A DNA stretch of 64,000 nucleotides from Rubripirellula obstinata (GCF_001642955.1 NZ_LWSK01000019.1:1-64000), one strand, 5' to 3'; shown: positions 34,403-43,822, counted from the first letter of the stretch. The notes: generated by a model not told the origin, from the letters alone. Made by a program: numbers and translations.

Positions 34403-36724
34403 TTGAAGATTCTATATTCAATCTCACTACTGCTTTTCACTCTTTCAAGTCTCTGGGTGTCGCCATGCGAAGCAGTAGAATCTGTCGCCGTTAATTCACA
34501 AACCACTCGTGATTCGCAAACCACTCGCGTTTCTCAAGTCAATCCATTCATCGGGACCGGCGGCCACGGTCATACGTTCCCCGGTGCGACGACTCCCTAC
34601 GGAATGGTCCAGCTAAGCCCTGATACGCGAACCGAAGGTTGGGATGCTTGTGGAGGATACCATTACAGCGATTCGTCGATCCTAGGTTTCTCGCATACAC
34701 ATTTGAGCGGTACTGGCATTGGCGATTTGGGTGATGTCCTATTCATGCCATTCGTCGGTGATGCACAAACGACGGCTGGTTCAGTCGAAGATCCCGATAG
34801 CGGATACCGATCGCGGTTTAGCCACGACGACGAAGATGCCGAACCTGGATACTACCGCGTTCACCTGAATGATGATGATATCGAAGCTGAATTAACTGCG
34901 ACTCCGCGTGCAGGTTTCCATCGCTACACGTTTCCTGAAAACGCAGCCCCAAGTCTGGTGATCGACCTTGCGCACACGATTCATGGTCATCGCAATCCAG
35001 TGACGGAATTGCGTGTCATCAATGATCGCGAAATCGAAGGCTACAAGCGAACCCGCGGCTGGGCATCGAATCACCATGTCTATTTCCACGCCAAGTTTGA
35101 CCGTCCGTTCAAGTGCGAGCTGTTTGAAAACGGAAAGGCAATGCCGGGACACTGGTCAGTGGCAAGCGGGAATACTCAAGCCGTTTTGCGATTCGATTCA
35201 AGCGATCAAACCACGGTGATGGCGAAAGTCGGTATCTCTGCAGTCGACTATGCAGGTGCTCGCAAGAACGTGGAAACTGAAATTGCAGGCTGGGACTTTA
35301 ATGGTGTTCAGCGTTCGGCGAGTGAAAGCTGGGAACAACAACTTAGCAAGATCTCAGTCGGTGGCGGCACTCTCGATGATCAGACGATTTTCTACACAGC
35401 CCTTTATCACACGTCCATCAGCCCCAACGTCTTTACCGATTGCGACGGGCGATATCGAGGGATGGATCAACGGATTCATCAATCAACCGACGGTCCGATG
35501 TACACCGTGTTTTCGTTGTGGGACACGTTCCGTGCGTTTCATCCCTTGATCACGATCATTGATCCAGAGCGGGACGAGGAATTTATTCGCACCCTGCTGA
35601 CTCAATACGATCAAGGCGGGATGCTGCCCAAGTGGGAACTGGCAGGCAACTACACCGGAACCATGATCGGATATCACGCCATCCCCGTCATCGTCGATGC
35701 TTACCAAAAGGGAATCAACAGGTTCGATGTCGAGAAAGCGTACGAGGCGATCATCAAATCGGCTCACGCTTGTCCGGATGACTTCCTGTTTCCATCGGAA
35801 GTGGTTCGGGAAAAACTAAATCCGAAAGCCAAGCATTACAACGACACTCTAGGGTTTGTCCCCTGTGATTTGGAGAACGAATCGGTTTCGAAAGCACTCG
35901 AATACGCCTACAACGATTGGTGCATCGCAGAACTGGCTGAAGCATTGGGGAAAACCGATGACGCAACAAAGTACCGTCAGCAAGCGAAGCGTTATCAGCA
36001 GTACTACGATTCCAAGACCGGATTCATGCGAGGGCTTAACCAAGACAAGTCATGGAAGTCACCCTTTAACCCGAAGTTTTCTCAGCATCGCAAAGATGAA
36101 TATACCGAAGGAAATGCCTGGCAATGGACTTGGTTTGTGCCTCACGATGTACCGGGTTTGGTCGACTTAATGGGCGGCAAGACTGCTTTTCAAACAAAGC
36201 TAGACGCGCTGTTCAATGAGGATTCGTCTGTCGATGGGGAAGAGAGCTCCGTCGATATTTCAGGTCTGATCGGTCAGTACGCTCACGGCAATGAACCGAG
36301 TCACCACATCACTCATATGTACAACCATGTCGGTCAACCTTGGAAAACACAAAAGCTGGTCGACGAGATCCTGACCACGCTGTACTTCAATGATCCCAAT
36401 GGATTGTCAGGCAATGAGGACTGCGGCCAAATGTCAGCATGGTACATTCTGAACGCCATGGGCTTCTATTCGTTCTGCCCCGGTGACCCAACGTATTCGA
36501 TCGGACGACCCATGTTTGACAAGGTTAAAATTGACTTGGCTGACGGAAAGAAGTTCACCGTCCTGGCCGTCAACAACAACGCAGACAACAAGTACATTCA
36601 GTCGGCTAAGTTGAATGGCAGTACCTTGAAGTCACCCTTCTTCACCCACCAGCAGTTGATGCAAGGCGGAACGCTAGAACTGGAGATGGGGCCGGAGCCA
36701 AACCAAAACGCATTCGATGACTGA
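34403..36724 (+). CDS. GH92 family alpha-mannosidase
   Basis: 773 residues. GH92 enzymes are calcium-dependent exo-alpha-mannosidases, most often alpha-1,2. Family blocks are NPFIGTGGHGHTFPGATTPYGM (here NPFIGTG, 47-53, then FPGATTPYGMVQLSPD), GGYHYSD, FSHTHLSGTG, and near the C-terminus AHGNEPSHH and NEDCGQMSAWYI. A signal peptide (about 3-24) points to periplasm or outside. The start is a TTG at 34403 with aagga 10 bases upstream; no ATG precedes the mature part. It follows the kinase gene by 56 bases in the same operon. It converges with the sulfatase operon. Confidence 0.93.
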   Translation: MKILYSISLLLFTLSSLWVSPCEAVESVAVNSQTTRDSQTTRVSQVNPFIGTGGHGHTFPGATTPYGMVQLSPDTRTEGWDACGGYHYSDSSILGFSHTHLSGTGIGDLGDVLFMPFVGDAQTTAGSVEDPDSGYRSRFSHDDEDAEPGYYRVHLNDDDIEAELTATPRAGFHRYTFPENAAPSLVIDLAHTIHGHRNPVTELRVINDREIEGYKRTRGWASNHHVYFHAKFDRPFKCELFENGKAMPGHWSVASGNTQAVLRFDSSDQTTVMAKVGISAVDYAGARKNVETEIAGWDFNGVQRSASESWEQQLSKISVGGGTLDDQTIFYTALYHTSISPNVFTDCDGRYRGMDQRIHQSTDGPMYTVFSLWDTFRAFHPLITIIDPERDEEFIRTLLTQYDQGGMLPKWELAGNYTGTMIGYHAIPVIVDAYQKGINRFDVEKAYEAIIKSAHACPDDFLFPSEVVREKLNPKAKHYNDTLGFVPCDLENESVSKALEYAYNDWCIAELAEALGKTDDATKYRQQAKRYQQYYDSKTGFMRGLNQDKSWKSPFNPKFSQHRKDEYTEGNAWQWTWFVPHDVPGLVDLMGGKTAFQTKLDALFNEDSSVDGEESSVDISGLIGQYAHGNEPSHHITHMYNHVGQPWKTQKLVDEILTTLYFNDPNGLSGNEDCGQMSAWYILNAMGFYSFCPGDPTYSIGRPMFDKVKIDLADGKKFTVLAVNNNADNKYIQSAKLNGSTLKSPFFTHQQLMQGGTLELEMGPEPNQNAFDD

Positions 36725-36803
36725 CTTGGAATGCGAGTCCAATATCCGCCATTGGATCAAGCTCGACTGAATCCTGGTGGAATCAGTGACGGCCAGACGC
36801 CAA

Positions 36804-38273
36804 CTACGGTTGTGCCGTTCGGTGGCGTCCATCATTGATGACGTCTTTGAGTTCATGTAGCAAGTCGCCAACAATTTCAGGTTCTGTCGCAAATTGATTG
36901 TTGGTTTCGCCTAGATCGATTTCGAGGTCATAGAGTTGCCCGGTCACGCCGTCTGACTTTGCCGAAACCCGAGTGGGTTTGGAAAACCCGCCTGATCCGA
37001 GACCGGTGATTAGTTTCCACTTGCCGCGGCGGATGAACTTGACTTGATCATCGCTGCCGGCTTGCATGACGAGTGATTTGCGTGACGGGTAGTCGGAAGA
37101 TGCCTGCGGTGTCATTGCCTTGATAAAACTAAAACTGTCGGGGCCGTCTTCTTTGGCAAGGCCAGCGTCCCAAAGGTCTGCGAATGTCGCCAAGAAATCA
37201 GTGAAACAAACGAGCTGGTTGGATGTTGTGCCAGAGACGACTTGGCCCGGGTATCGCACGATCATCGGCATTCGATGTCCTGCTTCCCATGCATCGGATT
37301 TCATGCCACGAAGTCCGCCGGCTGAATCGTGTCCCAATCGATCCACGTCAGCATCAAACCAAACGGGGCCGTTGTCGGAAGTGAAGATTACCAGGGTGTC
37401 ATCTGTCATCTTTGCCTCGTCAAGCTTTGCGAGCACGCGTCCAATTTCTGCGTCCACCATCATCATGAAATCGCCGTACATTCCGGCTTCGCTTTTGCCC
37501 ACAAACTCTGGTGAAGGAAGCCAAGGCGTGTGCGGCGCGGGATAGGCCAAGTAAAGAAATAGCGGAACCGACTGCGCGTCACGCCGGTGACGTTCGATGA
37601 CATCAACGGCTTCATCGGTAAACCGAGGCAATACACTTTTCAGTGTTAGGTCGTCGGCAATTCCGCCGGCCCGCCAAAACTGCCCTTGAATCGGTGACCA
37701 TCCATTGCTCTGGCTCGCAGTGATCGTTTGTGTCGGCTGCGACACGGCTTGGTCATTGCGGATGTAAAAGTACGGTGGAATGTCAGTGGAGGCTCGGATG
37801 CCGAAAAATTGGTCAAAGCCGCAATCCACGGGACCACCGGGTAGCGGACGATCGTAGCCATCTTCCTGAAACCCGAGGTGCCACTTTCCAACCATCGCGG
37901 TTTCGTAGCCGACCGATTTAGCCAGCGTCGCAATCGTCGTTTGCTCTGCTGCGATCAACGGTTCGGTAGGCCAACGAGTCACGTCGGTACGAAAGGGATA
38001 CTTTCCCGTCATCAGTCCATAGCGTGACATGTGGCAAAGTGGACCGGGGGCATGGGCGTCGGTGAAACGCATACCATCGCGGGCCAGTGAATCAATGTTC
38101 GGCGTCGCGATTTTTGACTTCGGATTGAAGCAGCCTGGATCGCCATAGCCCATGTCATCGACCAAGATTAGAACGATGTTGGGTGACTTGGCTTGCTCAG
38201 GATTCTGGGCTTTTGCAACGTCGCAAAGACAGGCGAGGAAAAGAGTCGTAAGAAGCGGAATCAGGTGTCGCAC
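36804..38273 (-). CDS. Sulfatase with non-canonical CHMSR active-site motif
   Basis: 489 residues with signal peptide (about 1-22). The alkaline-phosphatase-like sulfatase fold is clear: PNIVLILVDDMGYGDPG (31-47), metal-binding DD, FTDAHAPGPLC, GKWHLG and FTSDNGPVW. The formylglycine motif is CHMSR (80-84) instead of CxPSR, so proline is replaced by methionine. Whether the cysteine is still oxidised by a formylglycine-generating enzyme is open. Last gene of a four-gene minus-strand operon; only three bases separate it from the next sulfatase. It probably removes sulfate esters from the glycan attacked by the locus. Confidence 0.9.
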   Translation of the reverse strand: MRHLIPLLTTLFLACLCDVAKAQNPEQAKSPNIVLILVDDMGYGDPGCFNPKSKIATPNIDSLARDGMRFTDAHAPGPLCHMSRYGLMTGKYPFRTDVTRWPTEPLIAAEQTTIATLAKSVGYETAMVGKWHLGFQEDGYDRPLPGGPVDCGFDQFFGIRASTDIPPYFYIRNDQAVSQPTQTITASQSNGWSPIQGQFWRAGGIADDLTLKSVLPRFTDEAVDVIERHRRDAQSVPLFLYLAYPAPHTPWLPSPEFVGKSEAGMYGDFMMMVDAEIGRVLAKLDEAKMTDDTLVIFTSDNGPVWFDADVDRLGHDSAGGLRGMKSDAWEAGHRMPMIVRYPGQVVSGTTSNQLVCFTDFLATFADLWDAGLAKEDGPDSFSFIKAMTPQASSDYPSRKSLVMQAGSDDQVKFIRRGKWKLITGLGSGGFSKPTRVSAKSDGVTGQLYDLEIDLGETNNQFATEPEIVGDLLHELKDVINDGRHRTAQP

Positions 38274-38276
38274 AGA

Positions 38277-39692
38277 TTAGTCCTTCAAGGCGGGAAAGCC
38301 ATGTTCGAGCAATTCGTTGAGCCGATTACGGGTTCCCAAGTGTTCGGGCCGATCCGCTAGGTTGTTGTATTCGAGGTGGTCTTGGGTGTGATCGTAGAGT
38401 TCGTAACCGCCTTGCCCTTCCCTGCCCCAACGGGTCAACCGCCAATCACCACTGCGGACACTGTAACCCATCCCGACGCCACCGCGGACAACTTGGGTAT
38501 ACGCCGGTTTTTCAATCGTCACTGAAGGAGTTTCGATCACCGCGCGTAAGCTATCGCCAGCATGTTCGTGCGGTGGCGTCAGGCCGAAGTAGTCACACAG
38601 CGTTGGATAGACATCCAATAGTTCGACCACTGAATTAGTTTTCTGACCCATTCCCTCACAGCCTGGCACCCACAAGATCATCGGGACGCGAGCGCCGAGT
38701 TCAAACACCGTCACCTTGTTCCACCATCGATGTTCGCCAAGATGATACCCATGGTCGCCTACCATCACGACAATCGTGTCGTCCCAGAGCTTCAGCCGAT
38801 CCATCGCGTCAAACAACTTGCCAACTTGGGCATCTGAAAAAGTCGTGCAGGCTTGGTAGGCTCGCTTAAACTCGCGTTGATCTTGTTCTGTCAATGAATT
38901 GAAAAAGTCCTTGTTCGATAACGCATGACGCAGCAGTGGCACTCGATCCTTCGGTTCCTTGGCGAGCTGGATTTCGTCGATCGGATAGTGATCGAAGTAT
39001 TCCTTGGGCGCGATGAACGGATCATGCGGTTTATGGAAACCAACGCCGATAAAGAACGGTTGGTTTGAGTGTTCTTTCAGCACTCGAACCGCTTCGGCGG
39101 CGATCATTCCATCGGGCTGTGCTTCGTCACCGCCCTCTGCTGCCAACCATTTGCACCAGGGAATGCTGCCATCGCCAAGGATGCGGCCTTGGCCCTGTTT
39201 TCCGATTTCAGGATTCTTTCTGAGCGCGTCGTAGAAGTAATCGAACGAAACCGAATCACGAAAAAGTGCTGGCGATCCGTTGTCATCCAGGCCCGCATGG
39301 AACAGCTTTCCCAGCCCTGCGGTGTAAAAGCCGTTCTCGCGAAACAGTTGCGGCAGTGTGGTCAGATCAGGCCACTTCTTCCGAAGAGCGACCGTGTTGG
39401 AAACAATGCCCAATTGATCGGGACGTTTGCCCGTCATCATCGACGAACGGCTCGGGTTGCATACCGGGTACTGGCAGTAAGCACGTTCGAACTTCACGCC
39501 TTTTTTCGCCAACCGATCCCAGTTTGGCGTGACCATCGAATCCTGCCCGTACGCGTTAACTTCAGGTCGCAAGTCGTCAATGACGATAAACAACACATTC
39601 TTTGGTTTCACTTGGTCGGCGTTCGCAAAGCCTTCAAAATGGCAGGCGAATGCAGCACAGCAAACCAAGGCGATGAAGTTGAGGCGAAACAT
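38277..39692 (-). CDS. Sulfatase (iduronate-2-sulfatase-like)
   Basis: 471 residues with signal peptide (about 1-26). NVLFIVIDDLRPEVNAYG at about 32-49 and the canonical formylglycine motif CNPSR (78-82) within QYPVCNPSRSSMMTG; further metal or substrate residues in GDHGYHLGEH. The nearest type by these blocks is the iduronate-2-sulfatase-like group (S1_7). It should be modified by a formylglycine-generating enzyme and exported. The start is ATG 39692; the ORF extends upstream to 39773 but that part lacks a signal. It lies between the Gfo/Idh gene and the second sulfatase. Confidence 0.92.
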   Translation of the reverse strand: MFRLNFIALVCCAAFACHFEGFANADQVKPKNVLFIVIDDLRPEVNAYGQDSMVTPNWDRLAKKGVKFERAYCQYPVCNPSRSSMMTGKRPDQLGIVSNTVALRKKWPDLTTLPQLFRENGFYTAGLGKLFHAGLDDNGSPALFRDSVSFDYFYDALRKNPEIGKQGQGRILGDGSIPWCKWLAAEGGDEAQPDGMIAAEAVRVLKEHSNQPFFIGVGFHKPHDPFIAPKEYFDHYPIDEIQLAKEPKDRVPLLRHALSNKDFFNSLTEQDQREFKRAYQACTTFSDAQVGKLFDAMDRLKLWDDTIVVMVGDHGYHLGEHRWWNKVTVFELGARVPMILWVPGCEGMGQKTNSVVELLDVYPTLCDYFGLTPPHEHAGDSLRAVIETPSVTIEKPAYTQVVRGGVGMGYSVRSGDWRLTRWGREGQGGYELYDHTQDHLEYNNLADRPEHLGTRNRLNELLEHGFPALKD

Positions 39693-39747
39693 AGAGAGCC
39701 TTCTGGTGGGGTTTGCAGGAGCAGTCGCGCGGCGGCCGACACAACTT

Positions 39748-41214
39748 TTAATCATCGGCGGGATCGTTTCCATCGATCCAAGGCCCCGCGTATTTCATGT
39801 ATGACGGGTCGACCAGGGTGCTGCCGTAATCGCCTGCTGTCCAACCAGGGATATGCTTGGGTTGCCCCCGTGATTCAGAAAGTGCTTCCCACTTCTTGGC
39901 CCAACCAGGATCCTCCGTTGAAATCTGTCGTTTTTCACCATCGAGGAAAAAGACTTTGCCTTTCCGGTAACTCTGAGCCCCCAAGTTGACCACGGCCATC
40001 GCAGCGGCGCCCAGGTCGGGTGGATTGTTGCACATCATCGGTTCGTTGGCTTCGCAAGCGTCAAGCCAGTTGGCAAAGTGCGCCAGCGTTGTGTCTTCCA
40101 CCTTTTTAGTTTTGATTCGCTCGGCTTTCTGACGAACATGCGTCACGGGACCACGTTCAGGCATGAAATCAAAACCGTCAAACTCTTCGCCGTTACCAAA
40201 CGTGAAGGTGCCAAAATGTCCTCGGATCAATTGATTGATGCGAGACTTTTCGTTGCACATGGTCGCCGTTACCAAGCCCTGAACTCCTTCGTCGAAATCG
40301 GCAACAACCGTTGCGACATCTGGTACATCTCGCCCGTCGTATTCTAGGAAAATTCCTCCCGCGCCCACAACACGGCCGGGCAGTCGCAGCCCGGTGGCTT
40401 TCAGCATCGATGTGGTCCGGTGGACGAACAGGTCGGTGAACATCCCGCTTCCATAGGGCCAGAATCGTCGCCACTGAGCGTAGATTTCTCGATCAAACGG
40501 CACGTCCGGAGTCAAGCCTTCGTTGCTTCCCAGCCATCGTGCCCAGTCGATCGTTGATGGCTTCATGTCTTGGGACAGTTGATAGTATCGCCATTGGCCC
40601 ATGTCGCTATTGCGAAAGAACTCGGTTTGGTAGCCCATGACTTTGCCAAGCTTTCCTGCTTGCAGCAACGCACGCACTTCATCCCAAACGGGCAAGCTTG
40701 TCGATTGCACGCCGACCTGCATGACCTTGCCACTTTTGTTCCAGCTTCTCTCGACACTGAACGCTTCTTCAACCGTTTTGGTCATCGGTTTTTCACAGTA
40801 GACATTCAGTCCCGCGGCAAGCGAGTCGATCGTTTGCTTGTGGTGCCAATGGTCGGGAGTGCCAATGCAAACCGCGTCAAGGTTCTCTTTTTCGATCATC
40901 TCGTTGTAGTCAACGTAACGACCTGGGGCGGTACCGGTCTTGTCTTTGATGTGATCGGCAACTTTGTCTCGCTGAGTCTTGTAGACTTCCGCGACACCGA
41001 CCAATTCAACCTTTCGTCCGGATGCGTGAAGTTTGCACAGAGATTTCACATGCGCACCAAACCCGCGACCACCGGGGCCAATGAATCCAATTCGCATGTG
41101 CTCGTTTGATCCACCAAACGCCTGGGCATGTTTGGCGGGCAAGCCAAAAGCAGCGGTCGTCGCAGCAACTTTGGTTGTATGGCTCAGGAATGTTCGACGA
41201 TCAGAAGATTGCAT
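39748..41214 (-). CDS. Gfo/Idh/MocA family oxidoreductase (TAT-exported)
   Basis: 488 residues. A twin-arginine signal is visible (DRRTFLSHTTKVAATTAAFG, 5-24), so it is likely exported folded with its NAD(P) cofactor. The Rossmann start IGFIGPGGRGFGAH and the family EKPM motif (VYCEKPMTK) are present. Planctomycete members next to DUF1080 proteins are thought to oxidise a sugar hydroxyl to the 3-keto form, which lets DUF1080 (3-keto-disaccharide hydrolase) cleave the glycoside. Here the DUF1080 gene is directly upstream (38 bases), supporting the pairing. Substrate unknown. Confidence 0.92.
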   Translation of the reverse strand: MQSSDRRTFLSHTTKVAATTAAFGLPAKHAQAFGGSNEHMRIGFIGPGGRGFGAHVKSLCKLHASGRKVELVGVAEVYKTQRDKVADHIKDKTGTAPGRYVDYNEMIEKENLDAVCIGTPDHWHHKQTIDSLAAGLNVYCEKPMTKTVEEAFSVERSWNKSGKVMQVGVQSTSLPVWDEVRALLQAGKLGKVMGYQTEFFRNSDMGQWRYYQLSQDMKPSTIDWARWLGSNEGLTPDVPFDREIYAQWRRFWPYGSGMFTDLFVHRTTSMLKATGLRLPGRVVGAGGIFLEYDGRDVPDVATVVADFDEGVQGLVTATMCNEKSRINQLIRGHFGTFTFGNGEEFDGFDFMPERGPVTHVRQKAERIKTKKVEDTTLAHFANWLDACEANEPMMCNNPPDLGAAAMAVVNLGAQSYRKGKVFFLDGEKRQISTEDPGWAKKWEALSESRGQPKHIPGWTAGDYGSTLVDPSYMKYAGPWIDGNDPADD

Positions 41215-41252
41215 TTTAAATCACGGGTTGTAGTTAAGGAGAAACCTTCGAT

Positions 41253-41924
41253 TCAATCATCCAGCGGCATGACTTCAACGCTGCGAATCTGCACGGTGCT
41301 GCCGGGGTCATGTTGTTGAAACGCAAAGTGCCCCGCAGAGTGCGTTTTGGCGAAATCCATGTACTCGTACAATTCGTTACCGTCGACGGTGATCTTGATC
41401 CGCGTCATCTCACGGCCACGCCAAACGTCGTCGCGGACTTCAATTTCGTAGGTAAACCAAGTGTCGGGTTTGACATGTTGTTGGTAAACGTGACAAAACC
41501 CATATAACGATCCAGTACGAATTGGATCGGTATGAGTGCTGTCGACTTGGGCTTCATAGCCATCCGAAAAGCTGGGTTTGCGAGTCGTTCGGAAGTAGAC
41601 ACCAGAATTCCCACCGTCGTTAATTTTGACGACGGCGCGGTATTTGAAATTCTTGTAAGTTTGGCCGGTGGACACCAACATGGATTGCGATCCTGAGCCA
41701 ACAATCACACCCTGATTGATGTTCCAATGACTGTCGTCCTTGCCGACTTTTTCCCAGCCATCAAGCGATTGTCCATCGAATAGGCGCACCCAGTCTTCGC
41801 TGTGATTGTCTTCGCTGTGATGTTCGTCGCTGTGATGTTCGTTGGCCGACACTATCACGCACCAGAACAGTGCAACCAAGGTGGAGAAAGCTAGGAACCA
41901 TGATCGTTGTTTTTTGATGAACAT
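41253..41924 (-). CDS. DUF1080 (3-keto-disaccharide hydrolase) domain protein
   Basis: 223 residues. A signal peptide (about 1-28) is followed by an acidic histidine-rich tandem (HHSDEHHSEDNHSED), possibly metal-binding, then the concanavalin-like DUF1080 domain starting WVRLFDGQSLDGWEKVG and containing YFRTT, WFTYEIEV and AGHFAFQQHD. DUF1080 enzymes cleave 3-keto-glycosides in concert with Gfo/Idh oxidoreductases. First gene of the four-gene minus operon. ATG 41924 fits the signal peptide; the frame to 41972 runs through the terminator of the upstream gene. Confidence 0.9.
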   Translation of the reverse strand: MFIKKQRSWFLAFSTLVALFWCVIVSANEHHSDEHHSEDNHSEDWVRLFDGQSLDGWEKVGKDDSHWNINQGVIVGSGSQSMLVSTGQTYKNFKYRAVVKINDGGNSGVYFRTTRKPSFSDGYEAQVDSTHTDPIRTGSLYGFCHVYQQHVKPDTWFTYEIEVRDDVWRGREMTRIKITVDGNELYEYMDFAKTHSAGHFAFQQHDPGSTVQIRSVEVMPLDD

Positions 41925-41954
41925 GACGGTGTGTTTGATACTTGGGTGAGGTAC

Positions 41955-42001
41955 AAAAAAAGACCTGGCCACGCGCCATTGAATGGCCGAGCGGTCAGGT
42001 C
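41955..42001 (-). terminator. Rho-independent terminator for the DUF1559 gene
   Basis: On the minus strand gacctgaccgctcggccat pairs with atggcgcgtggccaggtc, then a run of seven T (41955-41961 read in reverse). It stands 24 bases after the DUF1559 stop codon and separates it from the DUF1080 operon, whose start is at 41924. Confidence 0.88.
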
Positions 42002-42024
42002 ACAGGGTCACCATTGAAAAGAGC

Positions 42025-43275
42025 TTAAAACTCTCCTTCGATGATCTCTTTGTTAGCCCGTGTCCCAAGTGATCCCCAAAGCCCATAAGGACTGGCGGTT
42101 CCACCGGGCAAGAATAACGAAGCATTCCCGAACCGCACTTGCTGGCTATTTTGATTGCCGGCTTCGATTGAGTCGGTAACAAACTTCACTGCTCCATCGG
42201 CCATCAGAATGTGGACGCCACCTTGGTGACGGCTGCTTGGCGGATAGATGCCCTCGGCCTGCCCGAATTCGGAACCGCCCCCATTCTGACAAGTCTCACT
42301 GTTGGGCGGACGAATGGTGAAGACACCGGAATGGATGGCACGACTGTCGGCCCACTTGAATCCGCGCCGATGCTCGGCTGTGGTAACAAGCGTGGCAGCA
42401 TTAGGGGCAGGGGCAACGGCCCAAAACTGCGGCCGAAGTGCATCGACACTGTTACTACATGCAAGTGCACCATTGGCAACCATGATGTCCGAACCACCGG
42501 ATGCCGGTTCAGTTCGGGTGTCACGGTCTCCCAGGTCCGTTGTAATTTCGCCCATGCAGATGGTGTTGGAAAGACCGTCCAAGATGTCACGGAATTTCGC
42601 GGTGCGACGAGAAACGAAGACACCGCGGCAAGACGCACGTGCCCACTGCGAGTAAACCGACGAAGGAGATGACGGTGGTTCGATAAAGGTTCCATCTTCT
42701 CGGGTGCCCGCATCAAAGCTGCGGTGGATTGCATCGCCCAAGCAGGCTGCGTAGTTTGTTCGCCCCTGTGCCGGTAACCCTGTGCCAGGATCGCTGGGGC
42801 AACGGAACGATACAATTTCGGTCAGCCAAGGGTCATACCGGCCGAAAGCAGGTGTGTTGTGGTGTGCGATATTTTTCAGCGTGCGTGGTCCCATTGCGGG
42901 GAAAACACCAGCACCGATTGGGTTCTGAAAAGGATTGCTAATCTGTTCCCAAAGTGCTTGTTGCTCGATGAACGGTGTCAGTCCAACCAACATGCTCAGT
43001 TCCAACCAGTTGTTACCGGTGCCCACGTCATTGGGTGGACCAGCGCCGGTTGCCTGGGTGCCGGTGCCGTGCTTGGGCAGTCTCTGATAAGCAGAGTGAT
43101 AGTTGTGAATCCCCAAACCAATCTGTTTGAAATTGTTACTGCAACTCATTCGCCTTGCCGCTTCACGGGCGGCTTGGACCGCAGGCAGTAAGAGTCCGAC
43201 AAGGACTCCGATAATCGCGATCACCACAAGAAGTTCCACCAAGGTGAAACCTCTCGACCTAGAATGTCTTGACAT
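42025..43275 (-). CDS. DUF1559 pseudopilin-like protein
   Basis: 416 residues. The N-terminus is a type IV pilin/pseudopilin methylation and helix signal (RGFTLVELLVVIAIIGVL then GLLLPAVQAAREAARR), followed by the DUF1559 domain and the C-terminal HQGGVHILMADGAVKF (H-x9-DG) motif. Such proteins occur in many copies in Planctomycetes and are presumed secretion-system or surface pseudopilins. ATG 43275 with aggag 7 bases upstream is the start; GTG 43281 would leave almost no spacing. It is followed by the terminator at 41955 and preceded by the lipoprotein gene. Confidence 0.95.
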   Translation of the reverse strand: MSRHSRSRGFTLVELLVVIAIIGVLVGLLLPAVQAAREAARRMSCSNNFKQIGLGIHNYHSAYQRLPKHGTGTQATGAGPPNDVGTGNNWLELSMLVGLTPFIEQQALWEQISNPFQNPIGAGVFPAMGPRTLKNIAHHNTPAFGRYDPWLTEIVSFRCPSDPGTGLPAQGRTNYAACLGDAIHRSFDAGTREDGTFIEPPSSPSSVYSQWARASCRGVFVSRRTAKFRDILDGLSNTICMGEITTDLGDRDTRTEPASGGSDIMVANGALACSNSVDALRPQFWAVAPAPNAATLVTTAEHRRGFKWADSRAIHSGVFTIRPPNSETCQNGGGSEFGQAEGIYPPSSRHQGGVHILMADGAVKFVTDSIEAGNQNSQQVRFGNASLFLPGGTASPYGLWGSLGTRANKEIIEGEF

Positions 43276-43345
43276 CTTCACTCTCCTTAGAATTACAAAT
43301 AAGTACTACCTACAGCCATCAAAAACAGGCCGCAAAGATTTACTA

Positions 43346-43528
43346 TCAGTCGGTCGTAACAGCATCTTTTTCGTAGCTTGGATTAGGGTCAGCCATTTCG
43401 GGATGCTCTTCGAGATACCGAGTCATCTCGTCTTGCGTTGCAGTCGTCCCGTTTGATCCATCGCCGCAACCTACGGCGAAGAAAAGCAGGGCCGAGGGCA
43501 AACACGCGATCAGGTGGAATAGCTTCAT
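43346..43528 (-). CDS. Small lipoprotein (60 residues)
   Basis: Short protein with signal peptide and lipobox FFAVGC (Cys21), then an acidic, disordered-looking tail (TATQDEMTRYLEEHP, then EMADPNPSYEK). Tiny lipoproteins of this kind are common directly upstream of DUF1559 genes in planctomycetes; role unknown. aggga lies upstream of ATG 43528. The gap to the DUF1559 gene is 70 bases, so the two are probably cotranscribed. Confidence 0.7.
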   Translation of the reverse strand: MKLFHLIACLPSALLFFAVGCGDGSNGTTATQDEMTRYLEEHPEMADPNPSYEKDAVTTD

Positions 43529-43740
43529 ACTTTAGTCCCTGTGAAAATACTGAACCAATCATCGAAGTAGTCAGGCTAGCTAACAATTCGGCGAAAAACC
43601 AAAAAGCTACTTAAATTCCTGTCTGAAGGCTAACAGCGGACGGTGAGATGAAGTTACTCTGATTTCCGCGAATTACTGACACTTCTTGGTGAACGCCAGC
43701 TACATGCGGCCTACGTTTGTGAATCGCCACGTTCATACGA

Positions 43741-43778
43741 AAAAAGCCGCAGCGATATCCAATGGACTCGCTGCGGCA
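43741..43778 (-). terminator. Rho-independent terminator for the PEP-CTERM gene
   Basis: gccgcagcg (43747-43755) pairs perfectly with cgctgcggc (43770-43778), and six A residues at 43741-43746 give a T-run on the minus strand. It lies 45 bases after the PEP-CTERM gene's stop codon. Confidence 0.9.
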
Positions 43779-43822
43779 ATTGTGTATTCGTCAATGCTTC
43801 CAGTTAGTCGTTACCGCTGGGG

